Shown here: positions 1 to 6,197 of the stretch, one piece after another
How the letters are laid out: every line of letters starts with the position of its first letter
Position numbering within the stretch: position 1 is the first letter of the stretch
Origin: Chloroflexota bacterium
GTDB lineage: Bacteria; Chloroflexota; UBA6077
Assembly (NCBI GenBank): GCA_021788565.1
Contig: JAJYKO010000276.1
Location: forward strand, 1 to 7,096
Direction of reading: 5' to 3'
Length of the DNA: 7,096 bases
Notes under the pieces: generated by a model
Database searches by the model: none
The model's input: the letters and a program-made list of their open reading frames with translations, nothing else
What the model was told of the DNA's origin: nothing
Made by a program: the position numbers and the translations under genes

Positions 1-2
1 CT

Positions 3-1529
3 CTAATCCGCGCGAGGGCAAAAGGGGTAGGCCTTGTTCCGCTCTTTGCACTGGTGGCAGTGCTAGTCAGCGTTGCCTTTCGCATCCAACTGGTACTCAG
101 AGCAGATTTTCCACTTGAGGATGGTGGCCTCTTCTACACGATGGCCCGCGATATCGAAGCGGCCCATTTCTGGCTGCCTCTGTACACCTCGTACAACGGC
201 GGCACTATTCCCTTCGCTTACCCGCCCCTCGAGATCTACGCTGCAGCCCTTCTAGACGCGAGCAGGGTTCTCGACCTCTTAGACATCCTGAGGCTGTCCC
301 CATTGGTCGCCAGTCTCCTTACGATTGGGGCATTCCATCTGCTCGCACGGGAAGTCCTGACCCGCCGGGACGAAAGAGCCCTGGCTACCGCAGCATTTAC
401 CCTGAGCGCTGGCGCCTTCTACTGGACGCTCATGGGAGGCGGACTTACCCGCTCCTGGGGATTTCTGTTCGCTGTTTTGACCATCGGCACAGCAAGTCGC
501 ATGTACACGCACGGGGGAAAGGTGCGGATATCGCTGACGTCGGTGCTGGCGGCTCTCACCATTTTGAGCCATCCCACCATGGCTACCTTTGCCGCGGTGG
601 CGTGCGGGGTACTGTTCCTGTCAAGAGGGAGAAGCAAAGCGGGACTGCTTCGCTCAGCGGCTGTCACTGCTGGCGCGGCTGCGCTCTCGGCCCCTTGGTG
701 GCTTTCAGTCCTGCTGCGCTTCGGACCGCTTCCCTTCGTTGATGCCCTTCTCCAGGGGAACATGTACTATGCTGGTTTGGGCCCGCTCATAATTCTTGTC
801 AATGAGGCGATTCAGTATTCGGCGGTTATTGTGTTCCTGGGCGTCCTGGGGCTCTTCTCGTCGGTGAAGGAGAAGAGATACTTTTTGGTAAGCTGGCTGG
901 TCATCATGGTGCTCTTTGAGCCTCGGTCGTTCGAGTGGACATCCACGGTTCCATGGTCGCTCTTGATCGGCATTGGGGCAGTCTACATACTGAGAAAGGG
1001 TGGTCTGTACGTTCCGGCGGCAAGACGCCGCGGTCTCGTTGGCCTCTGCCTGGCTCTCGTTCTGCTCCTGCACGTCGCGTTGGCAGGGCGTTTCGCGACT
1101 ATGGCGCTCTTACCCCTGCCTGCGGGGGAGCGGACCGCGATGGCCTGGATCCGGGAGAATACCCCACGGTCCAGTTCCTTTTTGGTGCTTGGCTCCGCCG
1201 ACCCAGCCACTTTCACCAGTGAGTGGTTTCCGACTCTCACCCAGAGAGCGAGCGTCACCACCTACCAGGGGTACGAATGGCGAGGCAACGGCGAGTTTGT
1301 GCGACGACAGAGCTTTTTCCGATCGGCGGTGTCCTGTGGCGGGGCCGATTCCATCTGTCTGGCGCGATGGGGTTCGCAATCGAATGTCTTCTTCGATCAC
1401 GTTTACCTGTCTGCGGCTTGGAAGCAGTCCCCCCTAGCGGCAGCCCTGCGGGCGGACCCCGATTACGTCATGATCTACGATGGACCGGGAGCCACCGTCT
1501 TCACGAGACTGCGGCCCCAACCGAAATAG
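3..1529 (+). CDS. GT-C type membrane glycosyltransferase-like protein, 5' partial
   Basis: The frame is open to the left edge, and the start lies outside the window. The codons before the GTG at 54 already encode a basic stretch (IRARAKG) running into a hydrophobic segment, so that GTG is probably internal. Numbering from it, a first membrane segment is followed by an acidic loop with E22-D23-G-G and then YNGGTIPFAYPP, the arrangement of GT-C enzymes, whose first outer loop carries the catalytic acid. Roughly nine to ten hydrophobic segments follow, up to about residue 355. The last ~135 residues are soluble (AMAWIRENTP, SEWFPTLTQR, YQGYEW) with a close cysteine pair (C428, C435) that could form a disulfide outside the cell. 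Family knowledge: such proteins move sugars from polyprenyl-phosphate carriers to surface acceptors. Donor and acceptor cannot be told. It could also be a GT-C-fold protein without transferase activity. It ends in TAG before a 397-base gap. Confidence 0.8.
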   Translation, partial: LIRARAKGVGLVPLFALVAVLVSVAFRIQLVLRADFPLEDGGLFYTMARDIEAAHFWLPLYTSYNGGTIPFAYPPLEIYAAALLDASRVLDLLDILRLSPLVASLLTIGAFHLLAREVLTRRDERALATAAFTLSAGAFYWTLMGGGLTRSWGFLFAVLTIGTASRMYTHGGKVRISLTSVLAALTILSHPTMATFAAVACGVLFLSRGRSKAGLLRSAAVTAGAAALSAPWWLSVLLRFGPLPFVDALLQGNMYYAGLGPLIILVNEAIQYSAVIVFLGVLGLFSSVKEKRYFLVSWLVIMVLFEPRSFEWTSTVPWSLLIGIGAVYILRKGGLYVPAARRRGLVGLCLALVLLLHVALAGRFATMALLPLPAGERTAMAWIRENTPRSSSFLVLGSADPATFTSEWFPTLTQRASVTTYQGYEWRGNGEFVRRQSFFRSAVSCGGADSICLARWGSQSNVFFDHVYLSAAWKQSPLAAALRADPDYVMIYDGPGATVFTRLRPQPK

Positions 1530-1566
1530 CCACCTAGCGGCCTGCCCGTCCTGACACTTTATCGCG

Positions 1567-1602
1567 AGCTTTGCGGACCTGATGCACCACGTCCGCAAAG
1601 CT
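1567..1602. terminator. 12-bp perfect inverted repeat, possible terminator
   Basis: The arms AGCTTTGCGGAC (1567-1578) and GTCCGCAAAGCT (1591-1602) are perfect reverse complements around a 12-base loop. A G-T and a C-G pair can be added outside. The hairpin lies 37 bases after the stop of the upstream membrane-protein gene, where a terminator would be expected. No T-run follows (the next bases are TGGAATGAATG), so a classical intrinsic terminator is not shown. A protein-binding palindrome or an mRNA 3'-end stabilising hairpin is equally possible. Confidence 0.45.
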
Positions 1603-1910
1603 TGGAATGAATGCGGAGGTGATGTTGCCATTTCCGTGCTGCTGGCAGTAAGTTGGGTTTGCGGGTTTGGCTGGTTCACCCGTCGCAAAGCCATGGCCTG
1701 ATCAGCAGTCACGGGGTAAGCGATATCGTCGTTTCGTTTGGGAGATCGGTGGTTTCTGGATGATCTGGCGGCTAGCCGCTCGGACCGATTCCGCGAGTTT
1801 AAGAATATTCATGATGAACCGACGCCACTCGTCACCCCACGTTAATGGAACCCACCTATAGTCGCTACACGCCATTGCTAAGGTCGTGTTTGGAGAGGCT
1901 GTTACACCTC

Positions 1911-1916
1911 GGAGGT
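1911..1916 (+). promoter_or_regulatory. Ribosome binding site of the GT2 gene
   Basis: GGAGGT lies 10 bases before the GTG at 1927, a slightly long but workable spacing. It supports the GTG as start: the GT2 fold then begins about nine residues in (RIGILVVAYNA), close to the usual N-terminus of this family. Unlike the genes from 2603 on, there is no TATGAT hexamer at the matching upstream distance. Confidence 0.5.
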
Positions 1917-1926
1917 ACGTTTTGTC

Positions 1927-2550
1927 GTGTTATTGGGGCTTGCCGCGAAACGAATTGGCATTCTGGTTGTGGCCTACAACGCCCAGTCGACCTTGAAATA
2001 CGTCCTGGACCGTATCCCCGAGGCCATCATGGCGAAGGTCGACGAGGTATTTGTCTTCGACGACGCTAGCCAGGACGACACCTTCGCCGTCGGTCAATCG
2101 TACCGCAAGGACACCGGCCTCGGTAAGCTCACGGTTATGCGCAATCCCGTGAACCTCCGTTACGGGGGCAACCAGAAGCGCGGCTACCGGCATGCCATGG
2201 AGAGAGGCCTGGACATCGTCGTTCTCTTGCACGGGGACGGCCAGTACGCCCCCGAGGTGATGCAGAACCTGCTCACACCGCTAGATGGGGGGAGTGCAGA
2301 CCTGGTGATGGGATCCAGGATGATGGTTCCTGGGGCGGCCAAAAGGGGAGGGATGCCTATGTACAAGTATCTGGGCAACCGCATCCTCTCGATCAGCCAG
2401 AACTGGCTCCTCGGGACCCGCTTCACCGAGTTCCACTCGGGGTATAGGGCCTACAGCGTTGCCGCGTCACCCCAGACTGAAGGGTGTCACTTTGGCCCGG
2501 TCGCTCGCAAAGCATTAACGCTCTGTAATCCACGAGCGACAGCCAATTAA
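1927..2550 (+). CDS. GT2 family glycosyltransferase, DPM1-like, 3'-truncated
   Basis: The GTG start gives 207 residues. Residues 9-180 are a clear GT-A fold of family 2, close to polyprenyl-phosphate sugar synthases: the nucleotide-binding strand GILVVAYNA (11-19), FDDASQDDT (44-52), YGGNQKRGY (79-87), the metal/donor motif HGDGQY (102-107) and MGSR (128-131). Also present is FHSGYRAYS (169-177), the acceptor-side motif. Relatives then continue with an FDTEI-type strand and a PIPTYYG-type segment, and often more. Here the similarity stops at about residue 180 (base ~2466), and the last ~27 residues (SPQTEG onward) look random, ending in TAA. A deletion or insertion has therefore removed the 3' part. 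The catalytic core is mostly present, but the protein may not fold or act. The intended role would be making a lipid-linked sugar donor in the cytoplasm for the neighbouring membrane transferases. No membrane segment is seen. Confidence 0.8.
   Translation: MLLGLAAKRIGILVVAYNAQSTLKYVLDRIPEAIMAKVDEVFVFDDASQDDTFAVGQSYRKDTGLGKLTVMRNPVNLRYGGNQKRGYRHAMERGLDIVVLLHGDGQYAPEVMQNLLTPLDGGSADLVMGSRMMVPGAAKRGGMPMYKYLGNRILSISQNWLLGTRFTEFHSGYRAYSVAASPQTEGCHFGPVARKALTLCNPRATAN
2500..2540. repeat. 8-bp inverted repeat at the broken end of the GT2 gene
   Basis: GTCGCTCG (2500-2507) and CGAGCGAC (2533-2540) are perfect reverse complements around 25 bases. A smaller AGC/GCT pairing lies inside the loop. It falls in the non-homologous tail of the GT2 frame, just before its stop codon. 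It could be a weak transcript-end hairpin or the trace of the rearrangement that truncated the gene. There is no T-run. Confidence 0.3.
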
Positions 2551-2574
2551 TGGCGAGTGTCCTACAGATAGTCG

Positions 2575-2594
2575 TATGATCCGCTACCAGGAGG
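2575..2594 (+). promoter_or_regulatory. TATGAT-N8-AGGAGG start module of the first family A gene
   Basis: TATGAT (2575-2580) matches the bacterial -10 consensus in 5 of 6 positions. Eight bases later comes AGGAGG (2589-2594), which sits 8 bases before ATG 2603 and fixes that start over the in-frame ATG at 2576, which lies inside the hexamer. No good -35 box is present (TGGCGA at 2551-2556 is only a weak match). As a promoter it would start transcription at or next to the Shine-Dalgarno sequence. The same arrangement recurs four more times downstream. Confidence 0.55.
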
Positions 2595-2602
2595 AAGCAA
2601 CG

Positions 2603-3469
2603 ATGAAGCGATGGGCACCCGCCCTCGCAGCGTTCCTGCTGACAGTTGCGGCGCTCGTTCAGCCCGCGCTCACCCTGCCGCAGGACGGCGACGAGGCTCA
2701 GTATGCCTGGACCGCGGCTTACTACGGCGGCAGATTAGCCGAACTCGATTTCAGGCCCGACGGCGAGGATGCCTTCACGGACCCGGGCTGGTCACCCCGG
2801 GACCCGTGGGCTCTTACCCAGCCGATGGGCACCCGGGCCGTGTACGCCATCGCGCTGGCCGCTTCCAGTCTTCCCGCGCCTGCGCTCCCGTTCGCCTGGG
2901 GAAACCCCGCGCTGCAAGGCCCAGATCGCCTCGTGCCCTCCGAGACCCTGCCTGCGCTGCGGTTGGTCGCTGTGCTCTTTGCGAGCGTTGGTCTCGCCAT
3001 GCTGGCCTATCGCCTGGGCTGGCCAGCGGTCCTCGCTGCACTGCTTCTCCTCGGCATGCCGAACGCCCGCGATGATCTAGCCCGGGCCTGGGCAGAGGGG
3101 CCTCTGCTGTTCGGCCTCGGGCTGGCGTCGTTGTCATATGGAACGCGCTGGTTCGCGCCGACATGCGGGTTGGCCGCGAGTTTCAAGCTGACCGCGCTGG
3201 GCCTTTGGCCTCTAGCCTTCCACCACGGCTTCGGCAAGGGTCGCTATTCCCATATTCTCGGACTTGTATTGGCAGCCGCTACCTGGACCGCCTTTGAGCC
3301 GCCCTCTTGGTTCGCGGGCGGACCGTCGTACTTAGTCCCAATGCCCGCCGACCGGGTCAGCGAGTTCATGTGGCAGTCGTCGATCGCCCCAGGGTCGGTC
3401 GGCTTCTATTCCCTTTCACACGGTACCTGTGGCCGTTCGAACTGGGCGCGCTGCTGGCCGTCTACGTGA
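2603..3469 (+). CDS. Short GT-C-like membrane protein (family A), C-terminus frameshifted
   Basis: ATG 2603 has a strong Shine-Dalgarno and gives 288 residues before TGA. Residues 1-25 form a signal-anchor/first membrane segment, followed by D30-E31 in the motif DEAQYAW. An acidic DE pair just after the first membrane helix is typical of GT-C enzymes (GT39/ArnT-like) and could be catalytic. A conserved outer loop (DPGWSP, WALTQPMGTR) and about six hydrophobic segments follow, including RDDLARAWAEGPLL and SYGTRWFA. The gene at 6303 is a clear paralog across its whole visible length. After VGFY (about 3407) the frame enters an unlikely tail (SLSHGTCGRSN...), while the adjacent frame encodes a good membrane helix ending at 3507. 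One lost base explains this, giving an expected 301 residues. The stored protein therefore probably lacks its last membrane segment. The family is not one I can name; transfer of a lipid-linked sugar is inferred only from the DE motif and the context. Confidence 0.75.
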   Translation: MKRWAPALAAFLLTVAALVQPALTLPQDGDEAQYAWTAAYYGGRLAELDFRPDGEDAFTDPGWSPRDPWALTQPMGTRAVYAIALAASSLPAPALPFAWGNPALQGPDRLVPSETLPALRLVAVLFASVGLAMLAYRLGWPAVLAALLLLGMPNARDDLARAWAEGPLLFGLGLASLSYGTRWFAPTCGLAASFKLTALGLWPLAFHHGFGKGRYSHILGLVLAAATWTAFEPPSWFAGGPSYLVPMPADRVSEFMWQSSIAPGSVGFYSLSHGTCGRSNWARCWPST

Positions 3470-3507
3470 TGGCACGGTGTCTCTGGCGCCGCATCCGGGG
3501 TTCATAG
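3409..3507 (+). pseudogene. Out-of-frame C-terminal segment of the first family A gene
   Basis: From 3409 the frame one base behind that of the preceding gene encodes FPFTRYLWPFELGALLAVYV, followed by MARCLWRRIRGS and a TAG at 3505-3507. This is a membrane helix with a basic, presumably cytoplasmic, tail, a normal end for a multi-pass protein. It stops 34 bases before the next gene's TATGAT module. It has no start signal of its own. It joins the upstream frame perfectly if one base is restored within the codon at 3407-3409 (reading GFYFPF). It may be a genuine mutation or a sequencing/assembly error. Confidence 0.65.
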
Positions 3508-3541
3508 CCCGCTGTCGGGTTGGCTGGACACCCGGCGGTGG

Positions 3542-3561
3542 TATGATGAACCACCAGGAGG
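3542..3561 (+). promoter_or_regulatory. TATGAT-N8-AGGAGG start module of the first GT87 gene
   Basis: TATGAT (3542-3547), 8 bases, then AGGAGG (3556-3561), 5 bases before ATG 3567. A possible -35, TTGGCT at 3520-3525, has 4 of 6 matches at a 16-base spacing and is the best -35 candidate among the five modules. CCACC and GGTGG flank the central AGGA, so a 5-bp hairpin could include the Shine-Dalgarno. An in-frame ATG at 3546 overlaps the hexamer and lacks its own ribosome site, so it is less likely as start. Confidence 0.55.
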
Positions 3562-3566
3562 TGGAG

Positions 3567-4685
3567 ATGCTAGCGAGGGTACGCGCCCTTGCACTGATCG
3601 CTGCGATGGTGACCTATGGAGCGGCTGCGCTTTGGGCCGCCATAACCTCGCCGAACAGCGCAGACCTTGCCGTACTCCTGAGCTCGGGTGCTGCCATCCT
3701 GTCGGGGAAGCCTCCGTATGATCTGACCGACGCCCACAATCTGAACGCCCCTGCCTCTTTACCGCTCTTTCACTTCATGGCCGCCATCAACGTGCCCTGG
3801 CTGCCCTCTGCGTGGGCCGTCACTTCTCTTGCCGCATATGCCGTTTCCATGCTGATTATTGCCCGGCTATTTCCGACTGCCGTAACGCCGAACCGCCTGC
3901 TCTGGGCAGCAGCTCAAGGCGGTCTCTGGATCACCATTGGACTGGGCCAGATATACGCGTTCCTGCTACTGCTTGTCGCCGTCGCATACTGGGCCGTCCC
4001 TCGCCAGCATCACCTAATTGCGGGCCTATGTCTTGGCCTGTTGGCAGCGGTCAAACCCAACTTCATTGTCCTGCCACTGCTGATGATATTGGCGGGTCGG
4101 CGCCGAACCGGCCTGTTCGCCCTAGCCGGCGCCGTCGCCTGGTGCGTGCCTACCGCGCTCCTCTACGGTCCGCAGGTCTACCTTCAGTGGCTGCGTCTGG
4201 CCGGCGGCGCGACGCCCCTCGCCCTAATCAATGCGACTAACTCCTCCCTGCCCTCGCTCGCCTTCAGAATTGGGCTGGCATGGTTGGGACTGCCACTGTC
4301 CGCCGCGGTCCTGGCGACGGCCGCTCTATGGGCCTGGAGACGACAGCCCGATTTCTACCGTCTGGCGCCGGTCGCCATGTTGTCCTCCATGCTGGCCTCA
4401 CCCATAGCCTGGATCGGGTATAGCTGTCTGCTGATGCCAGCACTCCTCTCCCGACGCTGGAACGCACCGATGATCGTCGCGGCCATTATGCTGCTGGTCC
4501 CCCTGTGGCCCAGAGCGTTCCTTGGCGACGGTTATATCCAGGTCTTCGGCATGGCGAACACCGTTGTCTACGGGTGCCTAGCCGCTTTGTACTTCCCGTT
4601 GCAGGCACCCGGGATTCGACGCCTGGCAGCGCGGACGCTAAGCCGACGGGGCCGGGTGACGTCGCCTGGCAGTACAGCGAGGTAA
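3567..4685 (+). CDS. GT87 (DUF2029) family membrane glycosyltransferase
   Basis: ATG 3567 gives 372 residues, a usual length for the family, with around ten hydrophobic segments and a basic C-terminal tail (RRLAARTLSRRGR). The first outer loop has D33 in SADLAVLLSSGAAILSGKPPY. In GT87 enzymes such as mycobacterial PimE an Asp in this loop is the proposed catalytic base, and an xG-x-PY motif follows about 18 residues later, as here (Y51). GLGQIYAFLLLLVA (125-138) and LLAAVKPNF (158-166) match the conserved GQ and KP motifs of the family. Known members move mannose or arabinose-type sugars from polyprenyl-phosphate donors on the outer face of the membrane; the sugar used here is unknown. It lies 59 bases after the family A remnant and 42 bases before its own paralog, which has its own start module, so the two may be transcribed separately or together. 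Confidence 0.85.
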   Translation: MLARVRALALIAAMVTYGAAALWAAITSPNSADLAVLLSSGAAILSGKPPYDLTDAHNLNAPASLPLFHFMAAINVPWLPSAWAVTSLAAYAVSMLIIARLFPTAVTPNRLLWAAAQGGLWITIGLGQIYAFLLLLVAVAYWAVPRQHHLIAGLCLGLLAAVKPNFIVLPLLMILAGRRRTGLFALAGAVAWCVPTALLYGPQVYLQWLRLAGGATPLALINATNSSLPSLAFRIGLAWLGLPLSAAVLATAALWAWRRQPDFYRLAPVAMLSSMLASPIAWIGYSCLLMPALLSRRWNAPMIVAAIMLLVPLWPRAFLGDGYIQVFGMANTVVYGCLAALYFPLQAPGIRRLAARTLSRRGRVTSPGSTAR

Positions 4686-4700
4686 CGGCGGCCAGTGCCA

Positions 4701-4720
4701 TATGATCTACCGTAAGGAGG
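4701..4720 (+). promoter_or_regulatory. TATGAT-N8-AGGAGG start module of the second GT87 gene
   Basis: TATGAT (4701-4706), 8 bases, then AGGAGG (4715-4720), 7 bases before GTG 4728. The extended AAGGAGGTG is a near-perfect anti-16S match and decides the GTG start. No -35-like hexamer is seen 16-18 bases upstream. The whole 42-base gap after the previous gene is taken up by this module. Confidence 0.55.
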
Positions 4721-4727
4721 TGGGACC

Positions 4728-5819
4728 GTGAGACGACTCGGCACGATTGCTGCGGCTGGCCTGCTGGTGGCGTTGATCGCCTGCCAAGCCTGGTATGACT
4801 GGCCGACCCCGGGCGGCGATCTGCGCGACTCCGGGGGCGCCGTGAGTTCGGCCCGTGCCCTGCAAGCTGGCCTCGATCCCTATGCCTACTATGCCTCGGT
4901 GCCGGGCGACCCGACGCTCTACGGCAACACGCCGAATATCGACCTTCCCCTGTCGCTGCTCCTGTTCCAGCCGCTCAGGGGTCTCGATCCGCGGCTCGGA
5001 TACCGGCTATGGTTCGGGGTCTCACTGGCGGGGTACGCGGCGCTCCTCGTAGCGATCTGGCGACTCTACCCGGCGACGGCCAACCCGTTGCGCCTGATGT
5101 GGGCGGCGGCCTTCACCCCGTTCTGGCTGGTTCTCTACTTCAATCAGGTGCACGTGGCGCTGCTGGCGCTCGCCCTGCCGGCCCTGTACGGCTTTCGCCG
5201 CGAGAGGGATGTAGCTGCGGCGCTGGCCATCGGGCTCCTGGTCGCCATCAAACCCAACTTCGCGGTCTGGCCCGCGCTGCTGTTCCTAGCCGGCTACCGC
5301 AGAGCCGGTGTCACGGCCTTTGCATCAGCCGCGGCATTCTCGGCGCTCCCCGCCATTTTCTTCGGCCCCGGCATCTATGCCGAGTGGTTTCGCTCAGTGA
5401 CCACCGCCCATACCCAAGTCGCCAATGTCCAGAACATATCCCTCTGGGCAACCCCATCCCTGTGGGGTGCGCCGTGGTTGGCGCCGGTCTTACCCGTCAT
5501 ACTGCTGGCCGCTCTCGCAATGTGGGCCTATCGCGTTCGCCCCCCTGCCGGGGAAATATATGGGCCAGCCGTGGCGGGTGCCCTCCTGGCGTCTCCGATA
5601 GTCTGGGGGACGTATGCCCTGCTGCTGCTGCCGTGGTTTTTCCGCTCTAGTTGGCGGCTGCCCACCCGCTTCGCCGCGCTGATCTGCGTAACGGTGGCTC
5701 CGTTCGGCTTCATGTGCACGCTCGCCCTGCTCGCCCTAATCGGGGAGCCGCTACATCAGCTGGCAGAACAGCGACGTAGCGGCCTATGGCGGCTCGGCGT
5801 GATAGACCTCGACCAGTAG
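4728..5819 (+). CDS. GT87 (DUF2029) family membrane glycosyltransferase, second paralog
   Basis: GTG 4728 gives 363 residues and about ten hydrophobic segments. It aligns with the preceding gene along its length. D34 in GDLRDSGGAVSS lies 18 residues before Y52 of AGLDPY, the same spacing as D33 to Y51 there, so it is the likely catalytic Asp. LLVAIKPNFAVWP (170-182) matches the KP motif. The usual GQ is changed to N139-Q140 (YFNQVHVALLAL). Position 72 of the first large loop (NTPNIDLPLS) adds an acidic residue not obvious in the paralog. These differences suggest a different acceptor or sugar. An LIAC string near residue 16 resembles a lipobox but sits in the first membrane helix of a multi-pass enzyme. 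The TAG overlaps a small hairpin at 5809-5824. Role by family: an outer-face sugar transferase using a lipid-linked donor; substrate unknown. Confidence 0.85.
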   Translation: MRRLGTIAAAGLLVALIACQAWYDWPTPGGDLRDSGGAVSSARALQAGLDPYAYYASVPGDPTLYGNTPNIDLPLSLLLFQPLRGLDPRLGYRLWFGVSLAGYAALLVAIWRLYPATANPLRLMWAAAFTPFWLVLYFNQVHVALLALALPALYGFRRERDVAAALAIGLLVAIKPNFAVWPALLFLAGYRRAGVTAFASAAAFSALPAIFFGPGIYAEWFRSVTTAHTQVANVQNISLWATPSLWGAPWLAPVLPVILLAALAMWAYRVRPPAGEIYGPAVAGALLASPIVWGTYALLLLPWFFRSSWRLPTRFAALICVTVAPFGFMCTLALLALIGEPLHQLAEQRRSGLWRLGVIDLDQ

Positions 5820-5824
5820 GTCGA
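5809..5824. repeat. Small hairpin over the stop codon of the second GT87 gene
   Basis: TCGACC (5809-5814) and GGTCGA (5819-5824) pair perfectly around AGTA, with the TAG stop partly in the loop. The stem is 6 bp without a following T-run, so it is weak as a terminator and may be chance. Confidence 0.25.
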
Positions 5825-6169
5825 ACCCGCACCTGTTGGCTCGAAGGAGACTGGCGTGCCGGGCGGCCGTCGGAGGGTCTCTTATTCTTTCACGATACCC
5901 TGAAGAAATTAGCTGCGTTAGATCGCGCCATTCGCCTAACAAGTTGGTGCCGATAGTCGCAGTACCACCCGTCGTCGAATTCACGCCGTTGAGTAACGTC
6001 CTTGATGCCGCTGGTCAGGTCGAAGCACTCGGAGTTCAGCCTTTCCTGGATCCCATTCAGCCCGGTAACCCACGTGCAGGAGCCATCTGTCAGTGCCGTC
6101 CAACTGTCGACCTTCCGCCACAGCGGAAGACGAACGTACCGAAATGTGCACGTGCTGCCCATCGGGTGA
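5820..6169. other. Intergenic region, no recognisable gene
   Basis: About 350 bases after the second GT87 gene contain no gene with both a start signal and a recognisable product. A plus-strand frame is open from the left to a TGA at 6172-6174 but reads as low-quality protein. A minus-strand frame is open from beyond 6260 down to a TGA at 5890-5892; its visible part (DSWTALTDGSCTWVTG, SNAANFFRVS) looks somewhat protein-like but has no ribosome site. The region lacks similarity to the flanking glycosyltransferases. A hairpin lies at 6112-6129. The region may be the remains of a lost gene between the duplicated family A copies. Confidence 0.45.
6112..6129. terminator. 7-bp perfect hairpin with tetraloop
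   Basis: CTTCCGC (6112-6118) and GCGGAAG (6123-6129) pair perfectly around CACA. The hairpin lies 40 bases before the TATGAT at 6170. No T-run follows, so a terminator role is only suggested by shape and by its place between two start modules and the upstream gene. Confidence 0.3.
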
Positions 6170-6189
6170 TATGATCCTCCACCAGGAGG
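6170..6189 (+). promoter_or_regulatory. TATGAT-N8-AGGAGG module before the 26-codon ORF
   Basis: TATGAT (6170-6175), 8 bases, AGGAGG (6184-6189), 8 bases, ATG 6198. The Shine-Dalgarno sits in the most stable hairpin of the five modules: CCTCCACC (6176-6183) pairs perfectly with GGTGGAGG (6188-6195) around AGGA. The spacing equals that before the large genes, yet only a 26-codon frame follows. That points to either a small peptide or a start region left behind by a deleted gene. Confidence 0.5.
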
Positions 6190-6197
6190 TGGAGGCG

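Larger units (their letters stand above)
1530..1926. other. Intergenic region without a convincing gene
   Basis: This gap separates the GT-C gene from the GT2 gene. The open frames inside it are short and low in complexity, and I recognise none. An SD-like GGAGGTG at 1616-1622 leads only to very short peptides. The notable structure is the hairpin at 1567-1602. The octamer CGCAAAGC lies at 1594-1601 and again at 1684-1691. The TATGAT module found before the downstream genes is absent; the nearest -10-like hexamer is TATAGT at 1857-1862, with no good -35 partner. The gap may hold promoter sequence for the GT2 gene or eroded remains of a gene. Confidence 0.5.

Noticed and set aside
1667..1861. 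64-codon plus-strand frame in the first gap
   Set aside because: It has no ribosome site, no recognisable domain and irregular composition, and is probably chance.
2473..2495. Insertion sequence end (GTGTCACTTT-like) at the GT2 break
   Set aside because: The string resembles ends of some insertion sequences, but no matching inverted partner, target duplication or transposase fragment is present in the window.
2611..3237. Several 70-150 codon frames on both strands within the family A gene
   Set aside because: They are shadow frames caused by high GC; composition is rich in Arg/Pro/Ser and the membrane-protein frame is clearly the coding one.
3404..3416. Programmed -1 ribosomal frameshift joining the two parts of the first family A gene
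   Set aside because: The bases around the switch (TTC TAT TCC CTT in the gene's frame) do not form a slippery X XXY YYZ heptamer in the correct phase, and no strong downstream stem is apparent. A lost base is simpler.
4728..4790. Lipoprotein signal (LIAC) in the second GT87 protein
   Set aside because: The string matches a lipobox by chance; it lies in the first helix of a multi-pass GT87 enzyme whose family is not lipidated.
5836..6174. 112-codon plus-strand frame after the second GT87 gene
   Set aside because: It has no Shine-Dalgarno at its start, low protein-like character, and ends inside the TATGAT of the next module.
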